A stretch of DNA of 64,000 nt from Phenylobacterium sp. LH3H17 (GCF_024298925.1 NZ_CP101283.1:930001-994000), one strand, 5' to 3'. Positions 15,433-24,707 are shown, counted from the stretch's first letter. Notes: generated by a model not told the origin, from the letters alone. Translations and numbers: made by a program.

Positions 15433-18400
15433 ATGACGTCGGCGACGCCTTGGAGCGTCAAGGGGATCGATCCCAAGGCACGGGAGGTCGCAAAGGACCT
15501 GGCCCGTCGCTCCGGAATGACGCTCGGTGAGTGGCTCAATCGCATGATCCTCGAGGATGTCGAGGACGAGGGCCCCGAGGAAATCACCTCCCAGGCCTAT
15601 TTCAGCCAGCGCCCCGAGCGGGGCTATATAGAGACACCGAGAGCGGCCGAGCCCGCGCCGCGGACGCCGCCCAGCCGCTTCGAAGCCCCTCAGCATCCCG
15701 CCGACGAGATCGGCCGCATCGGTATGGCGCTGGACCGCCTGTCGGGCAAGCTCGACCAGGGCGGGGGCCACCCCCGGATCGACCCGGCGCCGACCGCCAC
15801 CGAGCTCGCGGTTCGCGAAGCCCTGGTGCGCCTGGAAGTCGCCGAACGTGAGAACATCGCCGTCGCCGCCCGCTTCGAGGGCGCCGTGCAGGAAGCCCGC
15901 GGCGAGCAGGCGCGCCTGGCCGAACGCCTGCGGCGGATCGAGCTGGAGGCCTCGGGGCCCCGCTCGGCCGAGGCCCTGCGCTCCCTGGAAGCCGCCTTGG
16001 GCAAGGTCGCGACCCACCTCTATGAAGGCGAGGGCCGCACCCGCGAGACCCTCGAGGTCATGGAACAGCGGATCGAGGAGCTCTCGAGCAGCGGCTGGGG
16101 CGACCCGGCCAGCCTGATCGAGGAGGTCGCCTCCCGGGTCGACGCTCGGCTGAGCGACGCCGAGACGCGCACGGCCGAGGCCCTGATCGACCTCGGCAAG
16201 GCCTTCGCCAACCTGGACACCCGGGTCGAGACCGTTGAGAACGGCGCGAGCCCGGCGATCGAGGAACGGCTGACCGCCCTCTCGACCACCCTGTCACAGC
16301 GCGTGGAGCAGGTTCGCGGCGAGATCGCCCAGAAACTGCAGGCCGCCGCCGACGGCCGCTTCGACCGCATGGAGACCAAGCTCGGCGAGATGGCCGAGAC
16401 CGTCCGCAAGGCCGAGGCGACCTCTGGCCAGGCCATCGAGAAGATGGGCCGCGAAGTCCTGACCATGGCCGACACGCTGAACCGGCGGGTCCAGGCCACG
16501 GAACAACGCAGCGCCGACGCCATCGACCAGGTCGGGGGCGAGGTCGCCCGCATCGCCCAGGCCATGGAGACCCGGCTGGGCCGCAGCGAGGGCGTCCACG
16601 CCGAGGCCCTGGAGCGGCTCGGCTTGGAGATCGGCAAGATCACCGAACGGCTGGCCGAGCGGATCGGCAGCTCCGAGCGCCGCGCGGCCCAGGCCATCGA
16701 CGATGTCGGCGAGCAGGTCGCCCGCGTGAGCGAGCGGATCCAGCAGCGCCACGAGCGAAGCTCCGAGGACCTGTCCGAGCGCATCCGCCTCAGCGAGGAG
16801 CGCACGGCGCGCCTGCTGGATGAGGCCCGCGAGAAGATCGACCGCAGCCTGGCCGAGTCCCAACGCCGACTGGCCGAACAGGTGGCCGCCGCCACGCCGC
16901 CGCGCGCCGCCGAGCCGCCTTCGCCGTTCGACGCCGATCCCTTCGCGGACTTCGGTCCGGCCGAGCCGGCCGCCGACCCCCTGGCCCTGCAGGCCTTCGC
17001 CGCGCCGGGCGCGCCGCCCGAGGCTCGTATCGAGCCCGCCGCCCCGTTCCCCAGCGAGCCCGAACGGCCGGCCTTCGACGCCGCCGACTTCGAGGCCGCC
17101 GACGGCTTCGCCCCCATCGAGACGGTCTCCGAGGAGGTCGCGTCCCCCTTCGAGGAGGTCGAGGCCCGACAGCCTGAGGCGCCGGCGATCGAGGCCGAGC
17201 CCGAGCAACTCGTGTTCGACACCGCGCCAGCCGCTTCGGCCGCCGAGGAGATCGACCTCGACGCCACCCAGCACGACTTTCCGGAGCTGGAGGACGAAGC
17301 CCTCGACGAACCGCCCCTCCAGGCTCTCGACCAGGAGCCGGATGCCGCCCCGGAAGAGGAACCGTCCCGGCCGCTGTCCACCCGCGAAGTCATCGAACAG
17401 GCCCGCGCCGCGGCCCGCGCGGCGGCGAGCACCGGCGACGCCAAGAAAGCCAAGGGCCGGCTCGAGAAGTTCCTCAAGCCGTCCGACAAGCTCACCAAGC
17501 CGGACAAGGCCGCGAAGCCAGCGGGCAAGTCGCTGTTCTCCGGCTTTGGCGCCCGCCCGCCCAAGCGGGCAGCCGGCTCGGCCCTGCATAGCGCTCTGCT
17601 GGTGGCCGGCGGCGCGGCCTTCCTCAGCCTGGGTGCGGCCGGCATCATCGTGATGGACGGCCAGCCGGGCGGCGAGCCGCCCCAGCGCGTGGCCGACGCC
17701 CTGGCGACCATGAAGAGCCAAGGCGGCGAGATCGCCGGCGCCGAGGCCGACACCACTCCGTTCCCGGACAGCCGGGCCGCGGTCGCCCTGGCGCCGACGT
17801 CGATCACCGCCCTGCCGGCCACGCCCGAGGTCAGCGCCGAACTGGCCACGCTCTACGCCGATGCGGTCAGCGCCATCGAGACCAAGCAGGCTGGCGGGCT
17901 CGAAAGCCTGCGCAAGGCGGCCAATCTTGGCCATTCGCCGGCCCAGTTCTATCTCGCCAAGCTCTATGAGAAGGGTGAGGCGGGCCTGAAGGCCGATCCG
18001 GCCGAGGCGCGCCGCTGGACCGAACGCGCGGCCCAGGGCGGCAACCGCCACGCCATGCACAATCTGGGCATCGCCTTCATCAACGGGGACGGTGGGCCGA
18101 AGAACTCCACCACCGCGGCCCAGTGGTTCCGCCGCGCGGCCGACCTCGGTCTGGTCGACAGCCAGTTCAATCTGGGCGCCCTCTACGAGCAGGGCCTGGG
18201 CGTCAGCCAGAACGCCGCCGAGGCCTACAAGTGGTACCTGATCGCCGCCAAGGCCGGCGACGAGGGCGCGCTGAAGAGCGCGGCCCGGGTCCGCTCCGGC
18301 CTGTCGGGCGAGGCGCGCAGCATCGCCGAGACTGCCGCGCGCAGCTATCGCCCGACCACGCCGAACCCGTCGCTGGGGACGGCCTCGATCATGGCCCCGG

Positions 18401-18585
18401 CGCCGACCGTGGCCACCGCCCAGCGCGCCCTGTCTAAGCTCGGCTATTACGAAGGCCCGGTCGACGGCGTCCCCTCGCCGGCGCTCAAGATGGCGATCGT
18501 GGCCTACCAGCGCTACGAGACCCTTCCGCCTACCGGCGCCCTCGACCCGGCCACTGTCTCGCGTCTGCAGGTCTTCACGCGGTGA
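15433..18585 (+). CDS. podJ: Polar localisation factor PodJ
   Basis: 1050 residues. The N-terminus TPWSVKGIDPKAREVAKDLA followed by RRSGMTLGEWLNRMILEDV is the conserved start of PodJ-type proteins. Residues about 100-480 are heptad-rich coiled coil with repeated (E/D)R-G-E/I-A-R patterns; about 485-680 is an acidic Pro/Ala/Glu-rich disordered region; a single membrane helix lies at about 717-742 (SALLVAGGAAFLSLGAAGII). The periplasmic part has three Sel1 repeats (about 834-950) and a peptidoglycan-binding domain at 992-1050 (AQRALSKLGYYEGPVDGVPS). In Caulobacter, PodJ organises the new pole, recruiting PleC and pilus factors, and is truncated by proteolysis. The upstream CtrA box and GANTC sites fit cell-cycle control. 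Confidence 0.92.
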   Translation: MTSATPWSVKGIDPKAREVAKDLARRSGMTLGEWLNRMILEDVEDEGPEEITSQAYFSQRPERGYIETPRAAEPAPRTPPSRFEAPQHPADEIGRIGMALDRLSGKLDQGGGHPRIDPAPTATELAVREALVRLEVAERENIAVAARFEGAVQEARGEQARLAERLRRIELEASGPRSAEALRSLEAALGKVATHLYEGEGRTRETLEVMEQRIEELSSSGWGDPASLIEEVASRVDARLSDAETRTAEALIDLGKAFANLDTRVETVENGASPAIEERLTALSTTLSQRVEQVRGEIAQKLQAAADGRFDRMETKLGEMAETVRKAEATSGQAIEKMGREVLTMADTLNRRVQATEQRSADAIDQVGGEVARIAQAMETRLGRSEGVHAEALERLGLEIGKITERLAERIGSSERRAAQAIDDVGEQVARVSERIQQRHERSSEDLSERIRLSEERTARLLDEAREKIDRSLAESQRRLAEQVAAATPPRAAEPPSPFDADPFADFGPAEPAADPLALQAFAAPGAPPEARIEPAAPFPSEPERPAFDAADFEAADGFAPIETVSEEVASPFEEVEARQPEAPAIEAEPEQLVFDTAPAASAAEEIDLDATQHDFPELEDEALDEPPLQALDQEPDAAPEEEPSRPLSTREVIEQARAAARAAASTGDAKKAKGRLEKFLKPSDKLTKPDKAAKPAGKSLFSGFGARPPKRAAGSALHSALLVAGGAAFLSLGAAGIIVMDGQPGGEPPQRVADALATMKSQGGEIAGAEADTTPFPDSRAAVALAPTSITALPATPEVSAELATLYADAVSAIETKQAGGLESLRKAANLGHSPAQFYLAKLYEKGEAGLKADPAEARRWTERAAQGGNRHAMHNLGIAFINGDGGPKNSTTAAQWFRRAADLGLVDSQFNLGALYEQGLGVSQNAAEAYKWYLIAAKAGDEGALKSAARVRSGLSGEARSIAETAARSYRPTTPNPSLGTASIMAPAPTVATAQRALSKLGYYEGPVDGVPSPALKMAIVAYQRYETLPPTGALDPATVSRLQVFTR

Positions 18586-18641
18586 TCCTGGCCGCGTAAG
18601 GCGGACGGGCCGCAACCAACTCCGCGCGAAGGCGTGACTGT

Positions 18642-19562
18642 TTGGACCTTTACCTGCCCATAGCCGAAGTTTCGGTGAACGCCCCCCTGCTGGTGGCGCT
18701 CGGCGCGTCGGTGGGGTTCATCTCGGGCCTTTTCGGCATCGGCGGCGGCTTCCTGATGACCCCGGTGCTGGTCTTCCTGGGCATCCCGCCCGCCGTGGCG
18801 GTGGCCAGCGAGGCCAACCACGTGGCCGCCTCCTCGACCTCCAGCGTCATCTCCTACACCCGCCGAAAGGCGGTCGACTTCCGCATGGGCGGGGTGCTGG
18901 CCGCAGGCGGGGCCGTGGGCTCCTTCCTGGGCGTCGAAGTGTTCCGCTGGCTGCGGCTGCTGGGCCAGGCCGACCTGGTGGTGTCGCTGTCCTACCTGGT
19001 CTTCCTGGGCGTCATCGGCGCCCTGATGCTGTGGGAGTCGCTGGGTTCGATCCTGCGCCGCCGCCGCGGCGGAGGCGCCGGCCCCCGCCGGGACCGCCGC
19101 CCGCCCTGGCTCTACGGCCTGCCCCTGAAGATGCGCTTCCCGCGCTCGCGGCTCTATATCAGCGTCATCCCCCCGGTCCTTCTGGGGGTCTTCGTGGGTG
19201 TGTTGTCGGCGATCATGGGGGTGGGCGGCGGCTTCATCCTGATCCCGGCCATGGTCTATGTGCTGCGCATGCCGGCCGGTGTGGTGGTCGGCACCAGCCT
19301 GTTCCAGATCATCATCACCACCTCGCTGACCAGCGTGCTGCAGGCCGGCCGCAACCAGACGGTGGACGTGGTGCTGGCGACCCTCCTGCTGATCGGCGGC
19401 GTGCTGGGCGCCCAGGTGGGCGCGCGGGCCTCGTCGCGCTTCCGGGCCGAAGAGCTGCGCGCCCTGCTGGCCATCATCGTCCTGGCGGTGGGCCTGCGCA
19501 TGGGGCTCGGCCTATTCTTCACCCCCGATGAGCCCTTCGTCCTCATGGCGGGGAGCGGCTGA
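18642..19562 (+). CDS. TauE/SafE family sulfite/anion exporter-like membrane protein
   Basis: 306 residues from a TTG start. Two inverted halves each carry the family motif (GLFGIGGGFLMTPVL and AIMGVGGGFILIPAMV) in membrane helices, about eight helices in total. TauE/SafE proteins export sulfite, sulfoacetate or related anions. The next gene starts in the same five bases (TGATG), so translation is coupled to the TIGR02186 protein, a common pairing. The middle loop is rich in arginine (RRRRGGGAGPRRDRR). Confidence 0.88.
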   Translation: MDLYLPIAEVSVNAPLLVALGASVGFISGLFGIGGGFLMTPVLVFLGIPPAVAVASEANHVAASSTSSVISYTRRKAVDFRMGGVLAAGGAVGSFLGVEVFRWLRLLGQADLVVSLSYLVFLGVIGALMLWESLGSILRRRRGGGAGPRRDRRPPWLYGLPLKMRFPRSRLYISVIPPVLLGVFVGVLSAIMGVGGGFILIPAMVYVLRMPAGVVVGTSLFQIIITTSLTSVLQAGRNQTVDVVLATLLLIGGVLGAQVGARASSRFRAEELRALLAIIVLAVGLRMGLGLFFTPDEPFVLMAGSG

Positions 19563-20335
19563 TGATCGACGCCCTTCCACCGCCATCTCCGTCTCTCGCG
19601 CCGGCCGCCGTCTCGGCGGCCTTGACCACCACCAGCGTCAAGGTCACATCCAGCTTCCGCGGCGCGCGCATCGTTCTCTATGGGGCGGTGTTCGATCCGG
19701 CCGCCCGGCCCAGCGACGTGGTGGTGATCGTCCGCGGCCCCGACGCGCCTCTGCGGATCGCGCGCAAGACCAAGGTGGCCGGGATCTGGGTCAATTCCCG
19801 CCCGGTGGTGTTCGAGGGCGCGCCGGGCTTCTACATGACCGCGTCGACCCGGCCGCTGGACCAGATCGCCGGCTTCGGGCCCCTTCGTCGGCTGGGGGCG
19901 GGGATCGACCACCTGGCCATCAACGCCCCCTTCGAACAGCGGGTGGAGACCCGCTACGGGGTCCGCGACGTGGTGGTCAGCCGCCTGGGCGCCGACTATC
20001 TCGACTGGCGTCGGGCCGTGGTGCGGCTCAAGCAGAACGCTGGCCTCTACGCCGCCGACGACCGGGGCGTCACCTTCGTCGACCGGGGTCTGTTCAAGGC
20101 CGAGATCGACCTGCCGACCGCCGCCCCGATCGGGGTCTACACCGCCGAGATCATCCTCTTCCAGAACGGCCAGCCCGTCTCGCGGCGCCTGCGCGGCCTG
20201 ACGGTGGAGAAGGTCGGCCTCGAGCGGGCCCTTTACCTTTTCGCGCACGAGAGGCCATGGTCGTACGGCCTGGTTTCGGTCGTCATCGCCTTGGCGGCCG
20301 GCTGGGCCGCCTCGGTCGCTTTCCGGAGGAACTGA
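19562..20335 (+). CDS. TIGR02186 family membrane-anchored protein
   Basis: 257 residues. An N-terminal hydrophobic stretch, a beta-rich periplasmic part (KVTSSFRGARIVLYGAVFDP, VVVIVRGPDAPLRIARK) and a C-terminal membrane helix (GLVSVVIALAAGWAASVAF) fit the alphaproteobacterial family TIGR02186 (Alph_Pro_TM), whose function is unknown. Its start overlaps the stop of the TauE/SafE gene by one base. The pairing suggests a role as accessory subunit of the exporter (inference). Confidence 0.85.
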   Translation: MIDALPPPSPSLAPAAVSAALTTTSVKVTSSFRGARIVLYGAVFDPAARPSDVVVIVRGPDAPLRIARKTKVAGIWVNSRPVVFEGAPGFYMTASTRPLDQIAGFGPLRRLGAGIDHLAINAPFEQRVETRYGVRDVVVSRLGADYLDWRRAVVRLKQNAGLYAADDRGVTFVDRGLFKAEIDLPTAAPIGVYTAEIILFQNGQPVSRRLRGLTVEKVGLERALYLFAHERPWSYGLVSVVIALAAGWAASVAFRRN

Positions 20336-20339
20336 CCGC

Positions 20340-20810
20340 TTGGACATTCGCGCCGACGTCGAGCTCGAACCGGCCGCCGCGCCGCTTCCGCTCTGGATCA
20401 TCGCCCTGCTCTGCATGGTCCCGTTCCCGGTCTCGGCCCTGGCCTACGCCTACGGCCCGGCGGACGTCGCGGGGCCCGCCCTGACCGTGATCCTGACCTG
20501 GTCGGCGGTGGTCATGGGCTTCCTGGGCGGCATCCGCTGGGGCCTGGAGAGCGCGCGGACCGAGCCACGCTGGACGCGGCTGGTCCATTCGCTGATCTCG
20601 CCCATCGCCGGCTGGGCGTTGCTGTTCACGCGCGGGGCGATCGACACGCCCTGGCTGCTGTGCGGCTTCCTGGTCGCCTTCATCCTGCAATGGCTGTTCG
20701 ACCACACCGCCCCGGACGTGCCGGCCCGCTATCCGAAGCTGATGACGGTGCTGACCCTGGGCGCGGGCCTCTCCCTGGCCGTGGCCCTGGAACAGGCGCT
20801 GACGCTCTAG
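20340..20810 (+). CDS. DUF3429 membrane protein
   Basis: 156 residues from a TTG at 20340, four bases after the previous stop. Four to five membrane helices (LWIIALLCMVPFPVSALAYA, VVMGFLGGIRWGLES, WLLCGFLVAFILQWLFD, LTLGAGLSLAVALEQAL) with the family motif GFLGGIRWG. DUF3429 proteins have no known function. It is third in the apparent TauE operon and overlaps pdeM tail to tail by CTAG. Confidence 0.82.
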   Translation: MDIRADVELEPAAAPLPLWIIALLCMVPFPVSALAYAYGPADVAGPALTVILTWSAVVMGFLGGIRWGLESARTEPRWTRLVHSLISPIAGWALLFTRGAIDTPWLLCGFLVAFILQWLFDHTAPDVPARYPKLMTVLTLGAGLSLAVALEQALTL

Positions 20811-21538
20811 TCCCCGGCCACGGAGCGCCAGCCGACCGCGTGGACCCGGTCCGCGCCCAAGGCGCCGCAGAGCGGGTCGCGCGAGAAGAAGCCCGTGAAG
20901 GCCTGGTCGCGGACGCTGAGACCGCCGGCATAGGCGCCGAAGGCCGGGACCACCATCCGCTCCCCATCGGTGACGAAACACCGCCGCCGCACGCTGCCGC
21001 GGGAGGCCACCACCCGGGCGCAGGGATGCAGATGGCCCGCGACCTCGCCGGGCTGCAAGCCGCCCTGGGGTTCGTGCCTCAGAGTGAGACCCGCCACCGT
21101 CAGCTCATCGGCCACCTCGCCGGGCAGGGCCTGGGGGCCGTCGGCGTCGTGGTTGCCGATCACCCAGATGAGGCGGGTCAGTCCGGCCAGGTCGCGCAGG
21201 CGCTGGGCGTCGTCTTCCGCCAGTCGCGCCTCGGAGGTGCGGTCATGGAAGGTGTCGCCCAGCAAGACGACCACCTGCGGCGCCGCGGCGCCGACTTCGG
21301 CGGCCAGGCGGGTCAGGGTGTCGCGGGTGTCGTAAGGCGGCAGCATCTGGCCGCGCATGGCGAAGGAGGAGCCCTTCTCCAGGTGCAGGTCGGCCACCAC
21401 CAGCATGCGGGTCTGCTCGATCCACAGCGCCCCGCTGGCGCGCAGGATCACGTCGACGCCGAGCAGGGTGGTGCGCAGGCCGCCGCAGGGGCTGGCCCCG
21501 AAGGCGTAGGGCTGGCGGGGTTGGGCGAGCGCGCTCAT
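20807..21538 (-). CDS. pdeM: Ligase-associated DNA damage response endonuclease PdeM
   Basis: 243 residues, start ATG at 21538 overlapping the helicase stop (ATGA). Calcineurin-type phosphoesterase motifs are complete: VVADLHLEKGSSFAMRG, VVLLGDTFHDR, VIGNHDADGPQ and EVAGHLHPCARV. PdeM belongs to a four-gene bacterial repair set with an ATP-dependent ligase, an exonuclease and a DExH helicase. Here only the helicase lies next to it; the other two genes are not in this window. Translation is coupled to the helicase. Confidence 0.9.
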   Translation of the reverse strand: MSALAQPRQPYAFGASPCGGLRTTLLGVDVILRASGALWIEQTRMLVVADLHLEKGSSFAMRGQMLPPYDTRDTLTRLAAEVGAAAPQVVVLLGDTFHDRTSEARLAEDDAQRLRDLAGLTRLIWVIGNHDADGPQALPGEVADELTVAGLTLRHEPQGGLQPGEVAGHLHPCARVVASRGSVRRRCFVTDGERMVVPAFGAYAGGLSVRDQAFTGFFSRDPLCGALGADRVHAVGWRSVAGD

Positions 21539-24147
21539 GCCAGGGCCTCGGCGATCAGGTCGCCCTCGGCCTCGGCCAGGATGCGTTCGCCGATCTGGCC
21601 GGGGGAACGTTCCTTGCCGATCTCCAGCAGGATCGGCACCGAGAAGGGTGACAAATGGTCGAGGGCGGCGTGGCGGATCTTGCCCTTGATCCGCGCCAGC
21701 ATCAGGCCCAGGCGCGCCACGTCGATCAGGCCGGTGGCGGCGTCGTCCCGCGCGCAGCGGAGCAGCAGGTGGTCGGGCTGGTGGCGGCGGAGCACGTCGT
21801 AGATCAGGTCCGTTGAGAAGGTAATCTGGCGTCCGGTTTTCTCCTCGCCCGGGAATCGCCGCTCGATGAGCCCGGAGATGATCGCACACCCCTTGAAGGC
21901 GCGCTTCATCATGAAGCTCTCGGCGAGCCAGGATTCCAGGTCGTCACCCAGCATGTCCTGGTCGAAGAGTTCGTCGAAATCGAGTCCGTCCAGCGGCTGC
22001 TGCGCCCAGACGGCCATCGCATAGTCGTTGCAGACGAAGCCCAGCGGCTCGGCGCCCAGCCGCTCCAGCCGCCGGGTCAGCAGCATGGCCAGGGTTGTGT
22101 GGGCCAGGCGGCCCTCGAACGGATAGACCACCAGGAATTGGCGCTTCCCGCGCGGGAAGGTCTCCAGCAGCATCTCCTCATCCTTGGGGATCAGGGAGCG
22201 GTCTCGCTGAATCTCCAGCCACTCGCGGACGTCGGCCGGCAGCACCTTCCAGTGCTCCTGGTCGAACATCAGCTCCCGCACCCGCTTAGCCAGGAAGGTC
22301 GAGAGCGCGAACTTAGAGCCGCCCCAGGAGGGCATCTTCGGGTCCTTGTGCGTGGCAGGCCGCACCAGCACGTCCAGGCCGGTCACCGCCACCAGCGACC
22401 AGACCTGGCCGGCGAAGACGAAGGTGTCGCCGGGATCCAGCATCTCCAGCATGCCCTCCTCGACCTCGCCGATCTTGCGGCCGCCGCGCAGAGCCTTGCC
22501 GCCCATGGCGATCCGCACGGCGAGCATGGCCGGCGAGAGGATGGCCCCGACATTCAGGCGATGGCGCTGGGCGGTCTGGGGATTGCGGACGCGCCAAAGA
22601 CCGTCCTGACCCTTCACGATCCGTCGGAACCGATCATAGGTCTTCAGCGCATAGCCGCCGGTGGAGACGAAGTCGACGACCTGCTCGAAGTCCTCCCACT
22701 GCAGGTCGCGGTAGGGGCCAGCGCGACAGACCTCGTCATAGAGGGCGAGCAGGTCGAAGGGCTCGGAGCAGGCGCAGCCCATGACGTGCTGGGCCAGGAC
22801 GTCGAGGGCGCCGACCCGGGCGGGGTCGCCGTCGAAGCGGTTTTCGGCGATGGCCTCGCGGGCGGCCTGGCATTCCAGCATCTCGAAGCGGTTGGCCGGT
22901 ACGAACAGGGCGCGCGACGGCTCGTCCAGCCGGTGGTTGGCCCGGCCGATCCGTTGCACCATGCGGCTGGCGCCCTTCGGCGAGGCGAGCTGGATCACCA
23001 GGTCGACGTCGCCCCAGTCAATGCCGAGGTCGAGGGTGGAGGTGCAGACCACCGCCTTCAGCTCGCCGCGCGCCATAGCCGCCTCGACCTTGCGCCGCTG
23101 CTCGGCGGCCAGCGAGCCGTGGTGCAGGGCGATGGGAAGATTGTCGTCGTTCAGCCGCCACAGCTCCTGGAAGGCGAACTCGGCCTGGAAGCGGGTGTTG
23201 ACGAAGACCAGGGCGGTCCTGGCGCCCTTGATGGTTTCGTAGACCTCCTCCATGGCGTGCTGGGCGGTGTGGCCCGCCCAGGGCACCCGACCCTCCGACA
23301 GCAGCATGTCTACGATGGGCGCTGCGCCAGGCGGGCCGCGTACCAGGTCGATGGTGTCTTCGGGACGGCTCCCAGATGCTCCCCCTCCGGGGGAGCTGTC
23401 AGCGAAGCTGACTGAGGGGGACTTTGACTTCCTTTTGGGGGCTTCAACCCCCTCCACCGCTTCGCGGTCCCCCTCCCCCAGAGGGGGAGGATCTTGCTGC
23501 CCCTCGGGCGGCGCGCAGGCCAGCCATCTGCGGATGACGTCGGGATCGTCCACCGTGGCCGACAGGCCCACGCGGCGCAGGCCTGGTGCGAACACCTGCA
23601 GCCGCGCCAGGTCCAGCGCCAGCAGGTCGCCGCGTTTGCTGGCGTGGATGGCGTGGATCTCGTCGACGATCACGCATTTCAGGTTCTCGAAATAGAGCCG
23701 GGCCCCCTCCCAGGCGCAGAACAGGGCGAGCTGTTCGGGGGTGGTCAGCAGGATGTCGGGCGCCTTGACCCGCTGGCGCTGCTTGCGCGCCTGGCCCGTG
23801 TCGCCGGTACGGCTCTCGGCGATGATGGGCAGGCCCATCTGGAGGATCGGCGCCATCAGATTGCGCTCGACGTCGACGGCCAGGGCTTTCAGCGGCGAGA
23901 TATAGAGGGTGTGGATGCCCTGGGGCGTGTTGGGCGGCGGGCGTTCGGAAAGCTCGATCAGGCTGGGCAGGAAGCCGGCCAGGGTCTTGCCGCCCCCGGT
24001 TGGGGCGATCAGCAGGGCGTCGCGGCCCTCCCGCGCCTTGGCCACCATGTCGAGCTGATGGGCGCGCGGGCTCCAGCCCCGGTTCTCGAACCAGGCGGCG
24101 AAACGTTCGGGCAGGAGGTCCGGCGGGGGCGCCGCTGCGTCAGCCAT
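21535..24147 (-). CDS. Ligase-associated DNA damage response DExH-box helicase (Lhr-like)
   Basis: 870 residues. Walker A APTGGGKT at 48-55, TTPEQL near 135, VDEIH at 161-165, GLSAT near 194, then the second RecA domain (VVCTSTLDLGIDWGDVDLVI, RIGRANHRLDEPSRALFVPA) and the Lhr-type C-terminal domain. It should translocate on single-stranded DNA in repair. Residues about 213-261 (PPEGQQDPPPLGEGD, SPSVSFADSSPGGGAS) do not look like helicase sequence: this is the translation of a palindromic repeat inserted in frame, present again between genes at 31000. Removing it would rejoin RRWLAC with DTIDLVRGPPGA. PdeM follows with ATGA overlap. Confidence 0.9.
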   Translation of the reverse strand: MADAAAPPPDLLPERFAAWFENRGWSPRAHQLDMVAKAREGRDALLIAPTGGGKTLAGFLPSLIELSERPPPNTPQGIHTLYISPLKALAVDVERNLMAPILQMGLPIIAESRTGDTGQARKQRQRVKAPDILLTTPEQLALFCAWEGARLYFENLKCVIVDEIHAIHASKRGDLLALDLARLQVFAPGLRRVGLSATVDDPDVIRRWLACAPPEGQQDPPPLGEGDREAVEGVEAPKRKSKSPSVSFADSSPGGGASGSRPEDTIDLVRGPPGAAPIVDMLLSEGRVPWAGHTAQHAMEEVYETIKGARTALVFVNTRFQAEFAFQELWRLNDDNLPIALHHGSLAAEQRRKVEAAMARGELKAVVCTSTLDLGIDWGDVDLVIQLASPKGASRMVQRIGRANHRLDEPSRALFVPANRFEMLECQAAREAIAENRFDGDPARVGALDVLAQHVMGCACSEPFDLLALYDEVCRAGPYRDLQWEDFEQVVDFVSTGGYALKTYDRFRRIVKGQDGLWRVRNPQTAQRHRLNVGAILSPAMLAVRIAMGGKALRGGRKIGEVEEGMLEMLDPGDTFVFAGQVWSLVAVTGLDVLVRPATHKDPKMPSWGGSKFALSTFLAKRVRELMFDQEHWKVLPADVREWLEIQRDRSLIPKDEEMLLETFPRGKRQFLVVYPFEGRLAHTTLAMLLTRRLERLGAEPLGFVCNDYAMAVWAQQPLDGLDFDELFDQDMLGDDLESWLAESFMMKRAFKGCAIISGLIERRFPGEEKTGRQITFSTDLIYDVLRRHQPDHLLLRCARDDAATGLIDVARLGLMLARIKGKIRHAALDHLSPFSVPILLEIGKERSPGQIGERILAEAEGDLIAEALA
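23377..23500. repeat. Palindromic repeat element inside the helicase gene (copy 1)
   Basis: About 124 bases made of successive hairpins: CTCCCCCTCCGGGGGAG, GTCAGCGAAGCTGAC, GGGGGCTTCAACCCCC and CTCCCCCAGAGGGGGAG. The second copy at 31000-31130 keeps the same order. GTCAGC/GCTGAC here is GTCGGC/GCCGAC there, a compensatory change that keeps the stem. The element is open in the helicase frame and adds about 41 codons. Confidence 0.88.
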
Positions 24148-24255
24148 CCCGTCGCCTATAGCATGTTCCCGTTACGTTTCACCTCAACACTACCCAATGG
24201 CGTCCGAGCCGCCCAGAGGTAGAGTACATCAACAGATGACATGGAGAGACGGGCC

Positions 24256-24678
24256 ATGACCCAGACGGGCGAGTGCTTTTGCGGCGCGGTGAAGATCGAG
24301 GCGACGGGCGAGCCCGAAGCGATGGGCTACTGCCATTGCCGATCGTGCCGCTCCTGGTCCGGCGGGCCAGTGAACGCCTTCAGCCTGTGGAAGCCAGAGG
24401 CGGTGCGGGTGACCTCAGGCGCTGAATATGTGGCGACCTATTCGAAGACCGATCTCAGCCAGCGCCAGTACTGTTCCAAGTGCGGCGGGCATTTGATGAC
24501 CAACCATCCGCCGCTCAGCCTGATCGACGTCTTCGCCGCCACCCTGCCGGGTCTGGATTTCAAGCCCGGCGTGCATGTGAACTACGCCGAGACGGTGTTG
24601 CCGATGAAGGACGGCCTTCCGAAGCTGAAGGACTTCCCAGCCGAGTTCGGTGGTTCCGGCGAGGCGATTCCGGAGTAG
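24256..24678 (+). CDS. GFA family (CENP-V/GFA domain) zinc protein
   Basis: 140 residues from the ATG at 24256, which has GGAGA nine bases upstream; an in-frame ATG at 24241 is the alternative. Zinc-binding cysteines are all present: CFCGAV, CHCRSCRSWSGGP and YCSKCGGHL. The family includes glutathione-dependent formaldehyde-activating enzyme (S-hydroxymethylglutathione synthase), though most members, like this one, have no shown activity. It is divergent from the helicase gene across a 108-base promoter gap. Confidence 0.88.
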   Translation: MTQTGECFCGAVKIEATGEPEAMGYCHCRSCRSWSGGPVNAFSLWKPEAVRVTSGAEYVATYSKTDLSQRQYCSKCGGHLMTNHPPLSLIDVFAATLPGLDFKPGVHVNYAETVLPMKDGLPKLKDFPAEFGGSGEAIPE

Positions 24679-24707
24679 GATTTCGGAGCGACGGAATGGA
24701 GGCGGCG

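Noticed and set aside
16020..18615. Two very long open frames antisense to podJ (609 and 773 codons)
   Set aside because: They mirror the codon structure of a GC-rich gene, have Arg/Gly/Ala-heavy composition and no recognisable domain; podJ on the other strand is unambiguous.
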